A stretch of 64,000 nt of DNA, taken from assembly GCF_048571125.1 (NCBI RefSeq), contig NZ_CP182343.1, positions 2,790,001 to 2,854,000 on the forward strand. Reading direction: 5' to 3'. Position 1 is the stretch's first letter; every line of letters begins with the position of its first letter. Position numbers and translations under genes: made by a program. Under the pieces are notes generated by a model. It was not told where the DNA came from. It worked only from the letters and a program-made list of their open reading frames with translations, and did no database searches. Shown here piece after piece: positions 1 through 8,512 of this stretch. Source of the DNA: Arcobacter siniprincipis. Its GTDB lineage: Bacteria; Campylobacterota; Campylobacteria; Campylobacterales; Arcobacteraceae.

Positions 1-1326
1 ACTACAACAAAATATGTAAGAGAAAAATTCTCTAAATATTTTGCCCAAGTTACACCAATCTCAGCTAAAATGGCACTTCAAGCAAGAGCCCATGATAAAG
101 ATGTTTTGATAAATGATGAATATGAAAAATTCATTAGTGAATTTAAAAATGATTTAAAAAATAACGAAGTTGAATCTTTAAACTTTTTTGAAAATAAATT
201 TACAGAATACAAAAATAAAATATCAAAAATAAATCTTCAAGACTCAAAAGATAATATAAAACTTCAAGAAGAATCAAATATACAAAAAGTAATTGATTTC
301 ATAGAAAATACAATAAGACCACAAGCACTAGAATCAAAAGAATTTGCGATTAAAAGAGACCTTATGGGGATTTGCGATATTTTAGTAAGTGAATATCAAA
401 ATATTCTAGGAGTATATGATAATCTAGTAGAAATTCTGAAATCATCAGAAAATGATGTGTTAAATGCCTTAGACAATATTCATAAAAAATACTCTAAAGA
501 GCTATTTGCCATTTACAACTCATTAGAAGCTATTATGGAAAAAATGGCACATGAAACATTTAAAAATATCAAAACAGTAAAAGCAAATAGATACGAAAAT
601 AAAACAGGCTTTTTAAATAAAGAAAACTATGCAAAAATAGAATACAATACATATTGGATAGACAGTGATAATGTATATAAAAACCTATTTTATGACGACC
701 AAACAATTGACAAAATGTTTAAAAAATCAATTAAAGATTTAAAACAAATAGAACTAAGTGCAGATGAATCATTTAGAGATGTTTATCGAACAATAAAAAG
801 TAATGTTCACAGATGGCAAGAACCGTATGAATTAATTAAAAAAAATAGAGATGTTGCTTCAGATGTAGAGTTTTCAACAACAAGACACTTTGCAGCAAAA
901 GTTTATGAAAATGTACTAATTTCATACCATAGAGCAATATTAGAAAATATTTCAGCACTTAGAAAAAAGTTTGCATATTTTAATGGTGCCTTATCATATA
1001 GCTATATTCAAACGACACAAGCTACTATTGCTCACTTTGAACAACAAATAGCTGAATCAATAATATTATATGAAAAAGAACCAACAAAATTTACAGTATA
1101 TCATCCAAGAGAAGATGAGATACTAACAAAATTAAAAGCAAATTTTGGATTTGAAAAAATTGAAGACTTTTTAACTTCAAAAAGAAACTATTTATTTAAA
1201 ATTATAAAATATTCAAAAGAACAATATCTAGAAATAAATGAAGAGAGAATAAACTTTGTTGAATCAAGAAAAGGTGAATATATAGATAAAATCGAGGATT
1301 TGAAAAAGATAAAAGATGAAATTTAA
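1..1326 (+). CDS. C-terminal part of a dynamin-like GTPase family protein (5' end outside window)
   Basis: The reading frame is open from base 1, so the gene begins upstream; the first ATG at 70 is probably internal. The first visible residues end in ISAKMALQAR, which resembles the G5 (SAK) motif that closes a dynamin-family GTPase domain. The following ~420 residues are almost entirely charged, predicted-helical and coiled-coil-like with no membrane segment, as in the stalk of bacterial dynamin-like proteins. Such proteins remodel membranes. The assignment is inferred from the SAK motif and helical tail only; the P-loop lies outside the window. A generic coiled-coil protein is the alternative. 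Confidence 0.55.
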   Translation, partial: TTTKYVREKFSKYFAQVTPISAKMALQARAHDKDVLINDEYEKFISEFKNDLKNNEVESLNFFENKFTEYKNKISKINLQDSKDNIKLQEESNIQKVIDFIENTIRPQALESKEFAIKRDLMGICDILVSEYQNILGVYDNLVEILKSSENDVLNALDNIHKKYSKELFAIYNSLEAIMEKMAHETFKNIKTVKANRYENKTGFLNKENYAKIEYNTYWIDSDNVYKNLFYDDQTIDKMFKKSIKDLKQIELSADESFRDVYRTIKSNVHRWQEPYELIKKNRDVASDVEFSTTRHFAAKVYENVLISYHRAILENISALRKKFAYFNGALSYSYIQTTQATIAHFEQQIAESIILYEKEPTKFTVYHPREDEILTKLKANFGFEKIEDFLTSKRNYLFKIIKYSKEQYLEINEERINFVESRKGEYIDKIEDLKKIKDEI

Positions 1327-1376
1327 TAAGTTTTATCTTAAATTTCCAAATTTAGATAGATTTAAGCTAAATACTA

Positions 1377-1405
1377 TTGACAATATTGCATTTTTTTAAT
1401 ATTAT
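1377..1405 (+). promoter_or_regulatory. Sigma70-type promoter of the tRNA operon
   Basis: TTGACA at 1377-1382, a 17-base spacer and TATTAT at 1400-1405 form a near-consensus -35/-10 pair, 16 bases before the first tRNA. Nothing comparable is seen between the eight tRNAs, which suggests one transcript. Confidence 0.75.
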
Positions 1406-1421
1406 TTCAGTCCATTTTGAT

Positions 1422-1496
1422 TGGGGTATCGCCAAGTGGTAAGGCCTCGGCTTTTGGTGCCGATATTCGCAGGTTCGAATCCTGCTACCCCATCCA
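1422..1496 (+). tRNA. tRNA-Gln (UUG)
   Basis: Acceptor stem TGGGGTA pairs with TACCCCA at 1486-1492. The anticodon loop carries TTG, the T arm has GGTTCGAATCC, and CCA is encoded at 1494-1496. First gene of an eight-tRNA cluster. Confidence 0.95.
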
Positions 1497-1512
1497 AATT
1501 GTTTTTTTATGT

Positions 1513-1599
1513 GCGAGTGTGGCGGAATAGGTAGACGCGTGGGACTTAAAATCCCATTCCGGTTTCGGAGTATCGGTTCGATTCCGATCATTCGCACCA
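1513..1599 (+). tRNA. tRNA-Leu (UAA)
   Basis: Class II tRNA with a long variable arm. The acceptor GCGAGTG (1513-1519) pairs with CATTCGC with one G-U pair; anticodon TAA; encoded CCA at 1597-1599. Confidence 0.95.
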
Positions 1600-1606
1600 T
1601 AAAAGA

Positions 1607-1683
1607 GCGGGAGTAGCTCAGTTGGCTAGAGCTTCTGCCTTCCAAGCAGATTGTCGCGAGTTCGAGTCTCGTCTCCCGCTCCA
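1607..1683 (+). tRNA. tRNA-Gly (UCC)
   Basis: Acceptor GCGGGAG pairs with CTCCCGC; the anticodon is TCC within CTGCCTTCCAAGCAG; T arm GAGTTCGAGTCTC; encoded CCA at 1681-1683. Confidence 0.95.
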
Positions 1684-1696
1684 CTTTATATGTAAT

Positions 1697-1772
1697 GACC
1701 CGTTAGCTCAGTTGGTAGAGCATCTCACTTTTAATGAGGGGGCCAATGGTTCGAATCCATTACGGGTCACCA
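1697..1772 (+). tRNA. tRNA-Lys (UUU)
   Basis: Acceptor GACCCGT pairs with ACGGGTC; anticodon loop CTTTTAA gives TTT; encoded CCA at 1770-1772. Confidence 0.95.
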
Positions 1773-1786
1773 TTACAATTTTATAC

Positions 1787-1863
<77 letters not shown>

Positions 1864-1880
1864 AAAAATTTAGCCATAGT

Positions 1881-1957
1881 GTCAAGGTAGCTCAGCTGGC
1901 TAGAGCGCTGGTCTCATAAGCCGGAGGTCGGGAGTTCAAGTCTCCCTCTTGACACCA
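1881..1957 (+). tRNA. tRNA-Met elongator (CAU)
   Basis: Acceptor GTCAAGG pairs with TCTTGAC; anticodon loop CTCATAA gives CAT; position 1-72 is paired, so it is not the initiator. A tRNA-Ile read as CAU and later modified to lysidine cannot be excluded from sequence alone. Confidence 0.85.
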
Positions 1958-1969
1958 TTTCTAACACAC

Positions 1970-2046
1970 GCTGGTGTAGCTCAGTTGGCTAGAGCAGCTG
2001 ATTTGTAATCAGCAGGTCGGGGGTTCAACTCCCTTCACCAGCTCCA
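1970..2046 (+). tRNA. tRNA-Thr (UGU)
   Basis: Acceptor GCTGGTG pairs with CACCAGC; anticodon stem GCTGA/TCAGC encloses TTTGTAA, giving TGT; encoded CCA at 2044-2046. Confidence 0.95.
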
Positions 2047-2076
2047 TTTTATAAATTACACACTAATAACAAACAT

Positions 2077-2165
2077 AGAGAGTTGCCAGAGTTGGTCGAA
2101 TGGACCGGTTTTGAAAACCGGCGAGGTTCACGCCTCCGAGGGTTCGAATCCCTTGCTCTCTGCCA
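2077..2165 (+). tRNA. tRNA-Ser (UGA)
   Basis: Class II tRNA with a long variable arm. The acceptor AGAGAGT pairs with GCTCTCT with one terminal wobble; the anticodon is TGA between CCGGT and ACCGG; encoded CCA. Last tRNA of the cluster. Confidence 0.95.
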
Positions 2166-2256
2166 CTATTTAATTACTTTTTAAAACTTATCTTCTTTTA
2201 AACAAAAAATAATCATATTTGGAATATACTTCGCAAAAATAGCAGGGACTTCTCAA

Positions 2257-2769
2257 ATGAGCGAAGAAATAGAAAATATTGTCACTAAAAAAGATAAAAA
2301 TTTATTTGAAAGATTTTTTTCAAATATTACAAATTTTGACCGTTTTTTAGATCAAAAAATTGACTTTGTATTATTAAAAATAATCAATATCCTTAGATAT
2401 GCTTTTATAATAGTTATGATTATGTATCTTGCCGTTTGTCTTATGAGTTTATCCCATAAAGTTATTGCTATGACTATTAATCAAGGAGTATTAGACTTTG
2501 ACTCAATAAAAAATATTTTAACAGATGGTTTATTTATCTTGATTATTTTAGCAATCGTAAAATCTTTTTTTATCAAACATAGTTTTGATTATGCAATTAC
2601 ATTTTTAGAAATAGCCTTTGTTGTTTTGGTTCGAAAACTAATACTACTTCAAACTGAACCATCAGAAACATTTCTTTTACTTGTTTTAGGTTTTACCTCT
2701 GCTTTATTTTTTGTTCTTATAATATATGTGCATCAATACATAAAAAAAGAAAAGGTGGAAAATAAATGA
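2257..2769 (+). CDS. PsiE-like integral membrane protein
   Basis: The 170-residue protein has a charged N-terminus of about 45 residues and four hydrophobic segments (roughly 47-68, 90-106, 112-128, 137-157). The segment EIAFVVLVRKLILL resembles the conserved stretch of the phosphate-starvation-inducible PsiE family, whose biochemical role is unknown. The stop overlaps the next start (ATGA), so the two genes are translationally coupled. Family assignment is by recognition of that stretch and topology. Confidence 0.65.
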   Translation: MSEEIENIVTKKDKNLFERFFSNITNFDRFLDQKIDFVLLKIINILRYAFIIVMIMYLAVCLMSLSHKVIAMTINQGVLDFDSIKNILTDGLFILIILAIVKSFFIKHSFDYAITFLEIAFVVLVRKLILLQTEPSETFLLLVLGFTSALFFVLIIYVHQYIKKEKVENK

Positions 2770-3125
2770 TTAATTTAGAATATACAGATATTTTTGATGG
2801 TAATAAAATAAAAAAAATACAATTTTCTAAACACCTTATAAAAAGTCCATATAAAGAGAAGTCACTCTTTGCCATTTTAGTTGATGGTAAATCAATGGAG
2901 CCTGTTATAAATCACAAGGCAGTAATAATTGCAGACTTATCAAATAAAAAACTTGAAGATTCAAGTATTTATTTAATTTATTATGAAAATAAAATGTGGG
3001 TTAAAAAATATGATTTATTAAATAAAATTTTTATCTCTATCAATCCTGATTTCTCTCATTTAGTTTACAAAGAAGAAGATATTCATTTAGTAGCCAAAGT
3101 AATACTCACTTTTACCACATTTTAA
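2766..3125 (+). CDS. Stand-alone S24 (LexA/UmuD-type) peptidase domain protein
   Basis: The 119-residue protein holds the S24 motif DGKSMEP with likely nucleophile Ser43, and a conserved VKK with Lys80, at the 37-residue Ser-Lys distance seen in LexA. There is no N-terminal helix-turn-helix, so it is not a LexA/CI-type repressor by itself. It may self-cleave or process a partner, as UmuD or signal-peptidase-like S24 proteins do. It follows the PsiE-like gene with a 4-base overlap. No umuC-like polymerase is nearby. Confidence 0.7.
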   Translation: MINLEYTDIFDGNKIKKIQFSKHLIKSPYKEKSLFAILVDGKSMEPVINHKAVIIADLSNKKLEDSSIYLIYYENKMWVKKYDLLNKIFISINPDFSHLVYKEEDIHLVAKVILTFTTF

Positions 3126-3241
3126 CCTTCATAAAAAAAACTACACAATTTCTTTCAAAATCACTAATCAATAATACTATGCCATAAATATGCCATTATT
3201 TATTTGTACTATTTTTTCAATTAAATATAAAAGGTACAATT

Positions 3242-4387
3242 ATGAAAAAAGTAATTATTATTGGGGCAAGTTACGCGGGTTTATATGCGGCAAAAGAACT
3301 TTCAAAGAATAAAAATATTGAGATTTTACTCTTTGATAAAAATGACTATCATTACATGCAAGTGGAAGCTTATGGCTTTGTTGCTACAAAATATGATACT
3401 TCAGAAATAACAATAAGTATAAATAATTTTGTACAAAAGTTAAATTCAAATATCACATTTTACAAAAAAGAAATTCTCTCCTTTGATGCAAATTCTAATA
3501 CTATCACTACAAAAGATAAAAATACTTTTAACTATGATTATTTAATTATAGCTACAGGTTCTCTCACTAATTTCCCAATTCAAGTTCCAAATATACAAAA
3601 ATATTCTACAGGAATAAAAACTCTCCAAAGGGCAACTCAAGTAAATAAAATGTATCTAGATATCCTAGAAAAAATGAATATGAGTTCTTCTGATATAGAG
3701 GAATATAATATTGTTATTGGTGGAGCTGGACTTTCAGGTGTTGAGATTGCAGCAGAAATGTCAACAGTATTTAAAAATAAGAATATTTCTAAAATAAATA
3801 TCTCTATTGTTGATGGGATGAATATGGTCCTACCAAATATGAATGAAAGATTAGTTTCAGAATGCCAAAAAAGACTAAAAGAACTAGGTATACAAATATA
3901 TTTAGGATCTTTTATAAAAGATGTAGATGAAAAAAATATATATTTAGCAAATGATACACAAATAAAATATGACTATTTCATATTTACAGGTGGAATAAAA
4001 GGAATAACAATTGATTCACAAAAAGATTACGAAGTAAATAAACTTAATCAATATATTACGGATGACTACTTACATCTAAAAGGTGAAGATAATATATTTG
4101 TAATTGGAGATGTTGCGGAAGTTACTTATAATAATAAATATTTTGCCCCTACTGCACAATTAGCCATCAGTGCAGGTCATTATGTTGCTTCATATATTCA
4201 AAAAGAAATTAATAATTCTCAATACAATATCATGGATACTTTCAAGCCAAAACTAAAAGGTACACTTATCTCTCTAGGTGGTAATTATGCCATTGGATTA
4301 CTATTTAATAAGTACTTTGCAAAAGGATTCTTCATCCATATGTTAAAACATTTTGTTACAAAACTTCATAGAAATGCACTTTCATAA
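3242..4387 (+). CDS. NDH-2-like FAD/NAD(P)H oxidoreductase
   Basis: Pyridine nucleotide-disulfide oxidoreductase fold. There is an N-terminal FAD dinucleotide motif (IIGASYAGLYAA, residues 5-16), an ATG signature (IIATGS), a second Rossmann motif for NAD(P)H (VIGGAGLSGVEIAAE) and an FAD-contacting FVIGDVA near the C-terminus. The C-terminal GTLISLGGNYAIG followed by hydrophobic residues is typical of type II NADH dehydrogenases and relatives. At 381 residues it is slightly shorter than classical Ndh. It probably transfers electrons from NAD(P)H to quinone at the inner face of the membrane; a sulfide:quinone-type enzyme is less likely because the usual cysteines are absent. Confidence 0.75.
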   Translation: MKKVIIIGASYAGLYAAKELSKNKNIEILLFDKNDYHYMQVEAYGFVATKYDTSEITISINNFVQKLNSNITFYKKEILSFDANSNTITTKDKNTFNYDYLIIATGSLTNFPIQVPNIQKYSTGIKTLQRATQVNKMYLDILEKMNMSSSDIEEYNIVIGGAGLSGVEIAAEMSTVFKNKNISKINISIVDGMNMVLPNMNERLVSECQKRLKELGIQIYLGSFIKDVDEKNIYLANDTQIKYDYFIFTGGIKGITIDSQKDYEVNKLNQYITDDYLHLKGEDNIFVIGDVAEVTYNNKYFAPTAQLAISAGHYVASYIQKEINNSQYNIMDTFKPKLKGTLISLGGNYAIGLLFNKYFAKGFFIHMLKHFVTKLHRNALS

Positions 4388-4397
4388 AATATAAAGT

Positions 4398-4421
4398 AAT
4401 GACATAATTTTGTCATTTTTT
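4398..4421 (+). terminator. Intrinsic terminator after the NDH-2-like gene
   Basis: AATGACA (4398-4404) and TGTCATT (4411-4417) form a 7-bp stem with a 6-base loop followed by a T run. It separates the flavoprotein gene from the mmsB operon. Confidence 0.65.
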
Positions 4422-4496
4422 ACAATTATAATCATTTTGGAAAAAGAGAACTGGTATTTTTATAACAAATGTAACTTATAAATTAAAGGAGTATAA

Positions 4497-5384
4497 ATGT
4501 CAAAAATAGCTTTTATTGGTTTAGGGAATATGGGTGAACCTATGGCTATAAATTTAATCAAATCTGGACATAAATTGAAAGTATTTGATTTAGCTGCTGA
4601 ACCATTAAAAAGAACAGAAAAACTTGGTGCAACTATTGCAAAAACTGCAGGGGAATGTGTTGAAGATGCAGAGTTTGTTATTAGTATGTTACCAGCTGGT
4701 AAACATGTAGAGGGGTTATATTTAGGCGAAACTAATCTATTAGAAAAAGTTTCAAAAGATTGCATTGTAATTGATTGTAGCACTATTGATGTAGCTACAA
4801 CAAAAAAATTATCACAAGAAGCAAATAAAAGAAATATTAATATCCTTGATGCACCTGTATCAGGTGGTGTAGGTGGAGCGAAAGCTGGAACTTTAAGTTT
4901 TATGGTTGGGGGAACTAAACAAAACTTTGAAGTAATTAAAAGTTTATTATCGTGTATGGGTAAAAATATATTTCATGCAGGAGAATCTGGTGCTGGTCAA
5001 ATGGCAAAAGCTTGTAATAACATGTTATTAGGAATTTTGATGGTGGGAACATCAGAAACTTTACAACTTGGAATTGCAAATGGCTTAGATCCAAAAATTT
5101 TATCTGAAATTATGTTAAATAGTAGCGGAAGAAATTGGACCTTGGAAGTTTACAATCCATCACCTAATATATTAGAAAATGTTCCATCAAGTAATAACTA
5201 TGAAGGGGGATTTGCATTGGATTTAATGTTAAAAGATATGAATTTAGCTATGCAAGCTAGTTCTGAAAGTAAATCAGCTACACCCTTAGGATCTCTGTCT
5301 AGATGTTTATATGCACAATACTCAAATATGGGTAATGGACACAAAGATTTTTCATCTATTTATGATTATTTTTCTACAAAGTAA
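4497..5384 (+). CDS. mmsB: 3-hydroxyisobutyrate dehydrogenase-family enzyme
   Basis: NAD(P)-dependent beta-hydroxyacid dehydrogenase of 295 residues, the usual family length. It has an N-terminal Rossmann motif GLGNMGEPMA (8-17), the substrate-binding signature DAPVSGGVGGAKAGTL (118-133) and catalytic Lys171 in GQMAKACNN. It would oxidise 3-hydroxyisobutyrate to methylmalonate semialdehyde, or 3-hydroxypropionate to malonate semialdehyde. A strong AAAGGAG site precedes the ATG. It opens an operon with a TRAP transporter and mmsA, which supplies the next step. The early valine-pathway genes are absent from the window, so the substrate is probably imported as a hydroxyacid (inference). Confidence 0.85.
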   Translation: MSKIAFIGLGNMGEPMAINLIKSGHKLKVFDLAAEPLKRTEKLGATIAKTAGECVEDAEFVISMLPAGKHVEGLYLGETNLLEKVSKDCIVIDCSTIDVATTKKLSQEANKRNINILDAPVSGGVGGAKAGTLSFMVGGTKQNFEVIKSLLSCMGKNIFHAGESGAGQMAKACNNMLLGILMVGTSETLQLGIANGLDPKILSEIMLNSSGRNWTLEVYNPSPNILENVPSSNNYEGGFALDLMLKDMNLAMQASSESKSATPLGSLSRCLYAQYSNMGNGHKDFSSIYDYFSTK

Positions 5385-5431
5385 GAAAGATATTAATATA
5401 AAAATTAAATTATAAAAAACAAAGGACTACT

Positions 5432-6484
5432 ATGAAAATTACGAATTTAGCGATGGCATCTGTTATCACTTTAAGCATTGGTGCCACTTCTGGTTTGGCT
5501 GAAGATAAAAAAGTTTTACTTAAAGTTCCAACAGCATATACAACTAATTTAGTTGGTTTAGGAACACCGTTAGTCTCTTTTAAGAAAACAGTAGAATCAA
5601 TTTCTTCAACAATAAAAGTAAAGATTTATGAACCAAATAAACTTATTGCTCCATTTGAAATCTTAGATGCTGTATCTGATGGTAAAGTAAATGCAGGTTG
5701 GGCATATGCTGGTTATTGGAAGGGTAAAATTCCTTCGGCAGCAATTTTCTCAGCTGTACCATTTGGTCCAGAAGCTCCAGAATTTATTGCTTGGATGTAT
5801 AAAGGAAATGGATTAAAGCTGTATCAAAAAATGTATGATACTGCAAAATATAATGTACATGTATTACCTTGTTCAATATCTTCTCCAGAAACTGCTGGTT
5901 GGTTTACAAAAGAAATTAATGGCCCAGAAGACTTTAAAGGTCTAAAAATGAGATTTGCAGGTTTAGGGGGAGATGTTTTAACTAAATTAGGAACATCTGT
6001 ATCATTACTTCCAGGTGGTGAACTATTTTCGGGATTAGAAAAAGGTGTAATTGATGCAACTGAATTTTCAATGCCTGCAGTTGACCAAAAATTAGGATTT
6101 TCTAAAATTGCTAAATATAATTATTTCCCAGGTTGGCATCAACAAGCTACATTTTTTGAATTATTAATTAATAAAGACACATGGAATGGTATGAGTGCAC
6201 AACAACAAAGTGCAGTATCAACTACTTGTGAAGCAAATATAACTGATTCATTAGCAGAAAGTGAAGCTATACAAGGTGCTGTTATTAAGAAAAATATAAA
6301 AGAAAGAGGTGTACTTGTAAAAAAATTATCGCCAGAAACATTAGAAGCGCTTAGAGGTGCTTGGAAAGAAGCATTAGTAGACCTTAGAAAAGATCCAGAA
6401 TTTGATGCCGTATGGAAAGATTTATCAGAATTTAGAGCTAATTATAAATACTGGAATGACTTAGCATTTTTACCTAGAAACTAA
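5432..6484 (+). CDS. TRAP transporter substrate-binding protein (DctP type)
   Basis: The 350-residue periplasmic protein has a Sec signal peptide (about residues 1-23, ending GLA). The DctP core is visible: GLKMRFAGLGGDVL contains the conserved Arg that binds the ligand carboxylate, followed by LLPGGELFSGLEKGVIDATEF. The later KYNYFPGWHQQATFFELLIN is reminiscent of TRAP binders for monocarboxylic, hydroxy or oxo acids. It delivers ligand to the QM permease encoded immediately downstream. Position between mmsB and mmsA suggests a 3-hydroxy acid ligand, which is inference. Confidence 0.88.
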   Translation: MKITNLAMASVITLSIGATSGLAEDKKVLLKVPTAYTTNLVGLGTPLVSFKKTVESISSTIKVKIYEPNKLIAPFEILDAVSDGKVNAGWAYAGYWKGKIPSAAIFSAVPFGPEAPEFIAWMYKGNGLKLYQKMYDTAKYNVHVLPCSISSPETAGWFTKEINGPEDFKGLKMRFAGLGGDVLTKLGTSVSLLPGGELFSGLEKGVIDATEFSMPAVDQKLGFSKIAKYNYFPGWHQQATFFELLINKDTWNGMSAQQQSAVSTTCEANITDSLAESEAIQGAVIKKNIKERGVLVKKLSPETLEALRGAWKEALVDLRKDPEFDAVWKDLSEFRANYKYWNDLAFLPRN

Positions 6485-6504
6485 AAAATTTAAAAAGGAA
6501 TACT

Positions 6505-7110
6505 ATGAAAATAACAGACCACATAGTTGAACCATTAAAAATTTATGATGATATTACACATACAAGGGATAGTGAAGTAACTTCAAAAGATGAAGAGTTT
6601 CCTAAAATTTGTAAAATTTTAAATGCTTTTGTATTTAAAGTTGGGACAGCCATTTCATGGCTGTCTATTCTTTTAATTGCAATAATAGTTATACAAGTAC
6701 TTTTAAGATATTTATTTTCTATAAATTTAGTGCAACTAGAAGAGTTACAGTGGCATCTATATGCCACCATTATAATGTTTGGATTATCTTATGCAATGGT
6801 TAATCACTCACATGTTAGAGTTGATATTTTAAGAGTGAAGTTTAATCCAAGACTACAAAGAAAAATTGAAATATTTGGTGTTTTAATATTAATGATTCCA
6901 TTTATATTAATTGTTATTAAATATGGTGTGGATCTGACAGAAGAAGCACTAAGAATAAACGAAAGATCAAGTTCACCTACAGGATTACCTTATAGATGGA
7001 TTGTTAAAAGTGTTATGCCAATTAGCTTTAGTTTATTATTAATTGCAAGTATTTCAAGAGTTATTAGACATACGAGCTATTTATTAAAAGGCAGAAAAAA
7101 TGGAAATTAA
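6505..7110 (+). CDS. TRAP transporter small permease (DctQ type)
   Basis: The 201-residue membrane protein has four predicted helices (around 50-75, 87-105, 125-146 and 168-186), with the typical DctQ LEELQWHLYATIIMFGLSYA followed by HVRVDI. The N-terminal ~45 residues are charged and cytoplasmic, longer than in many DctQ proteins. Its 3' end overlaps the large-permease gene by 11 bases, indicating translational coupling. Confidence 0.85.
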   Translation: MKITDHIVEPLKIYDDITHTRDSEVTSKDEEFPKICKILNAFVFKVGTAISWLSILLIAIIVIQVLLRYLFSINLVQLEELQWHLYATIIMFGLSYAMVNHSHVRVDILRVKFNPRLQRKIEIFGVLILMIPFILIVIKYGVDLTEEALRINERSSSPTGLPYRWIVKSVMPISFSLLLIASISRVIRHTSYLLKGRKNGN

Positions 7111-8491
7111 TGATTATTTAGTTATTTCAATGTTTGTATCATTTATTTTACTACTTATCACAGGAATTCCAGTTGCTTGGGTTCTAGGTGGAGTGGGAAT
7201 ATTATTTGTAGTAGTGGGATATATTTCAGATATGTATTTTGGGACAATAACAGGATTAGATTTTAGTACGATTGGACTTGTATCAAATAGAATATTTCAA
7301 ATAATGCATAATTGGGTTTTAGTAGCATTGCCTTTATTTATTTTTATGGGCTTAGCTTTAGATGAATCAGGAATTGCAGAAAAACTTTTAAAATCTTTAC
7401 AAATGTTTTTTGGGAAAATGAGAGGTGGATTAGCAATCACTGTTGTACTTTTAGGAGTACTACTTGCTGCATCAACAGGAATAATTGGAGCATCAGTTGT
7501 TCTTTTAGCTGTAATGAGTTTACCAATTATGTTAAAGCAAGGATATGACAAGCAAACAGCATTGGGTGTTATAGCAAGTTCAGGAACCCTTGGAATTTTA
7601 ATACCACCAAGTATTATGCTTATTATTATGGCAGACCAATTAAGTATTTCAGTTGGAAATCTTTTTATGGGAGCAGTATTTCCAGGATTGATTTTAGGTT
7701 TATTATATATTTCGTATTTAGTAATATTAGGATTTATTAAACCTAAAAAAATGCCTTTAATTCAAGATAATGAAGAACCACATGAAGGCTCAGATATTGT
7801 TTTATATTGGGATTTATTTAAAAATATTATTCCTCCAGTTATTTTAATATTATCAGTATTAGGTTCAATATTTTTTGGATTAGCAACAACAACAGAAGCT
7901 TCTGGGATTGGTGCACTTGGAGCCTTAATTTTGATGGCAATAAATGGACATTTAACATTAAGTAAAGTTAAAAAAATATGTATGTCAACTATGAATACAT
8001 CAGGATATATATTTGCTATTTTTGTAGGGGCTACATGCTTTTCATTAGTATTAAGAGAATTAGGTGGAGATGAAGTAATAATATCTGCCCTACACTCAAT
8101 TTCTGATAACCCTGTTATTGTTATTTTATTTATTTTAGGATTAGTGTTTCTTTTAGGTTTTGTTTTAGATTGGATTGAAATTACACTAATTATTTTACCT
8201 TTAGTTGCACCAATTATCTCTCATCTTGCCATTGAAATTAATGGTTTTGGAATTGATAATGCAACCTTAGTTTGGTTTGTGCTACTTGTAGCAATGACCT
8301 TGCAAACCTCATTTTTAACACCACCAGTTGGGTTTGCATTATTTTATTTAAAAGGTGTATGTCCACCAGAAATTCAGTTATTAGATATATATAAAGGTGT
8401 AATTCCTTTTATAATCTTACAACTTATTGGGTTAGCGATAGTATTTTTCTTCCCAGAAGTAGTAACTTGGTTACCTTCAATCGCATATTAA
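7100..8491 (+). CDS. TRAP transporter large permease (DctM type)
   Basis: The 463-residue polytopic membrane protein belongs to the DctM/ion-transporter superfamily. Recognisable family stretches include LPLFIFMGLALDESGIAEKL, the GTLGILIPPSIMLI motif in the N-terminal half and the TPPVGFALFYLKGVCPPEI motif near the C-terminus. It forms the sodium-coupled translocation channel with the small permease and receives ligand from the upstream periplasmic binder. Confidence 0.9.
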   Translation: MEINDYLVISMFVSFILLLITGIPVAWVLGGVGILFVVVGYISDMYFGTITGLDFSTIGLVSNRIFQIMHNWVLVALPLFIFMGLALDESGIAEKLLKSLQMFFGKMRGGLAITVVLLGVLLAASTGIIGASVVLLAVMSLPIMLKQGYDKQTALGVIASSGTLGILIPPSIMLIIMADQLSISVGNLFMGAVFPGLILGLLYISYLVILGFIKPKKMPLIQDNEEPHEGSDIVLYWDLFKNIIPPVILILSVLGSIFFGLATTTEASGIGALGALILMAINGHLTLSKVKKICMSTMNTSGYIFAIFVGATCFSLVLRELGGDEVIISALHSISDNPVIVILFILGLVFLLGFVLDWIEITLIILPLVAPIISHLAIEINGFGIDNATLVWFVLLVAMTLQTSFLTPPVGFALFYLKGVCPPEIQLLDIYKGVIPFIILQLIGLAIVFFFPEVVTWLPSIAY

Positions 8492-8512
8492 ATTAAATTA
8501 TAAGGAAATTAA

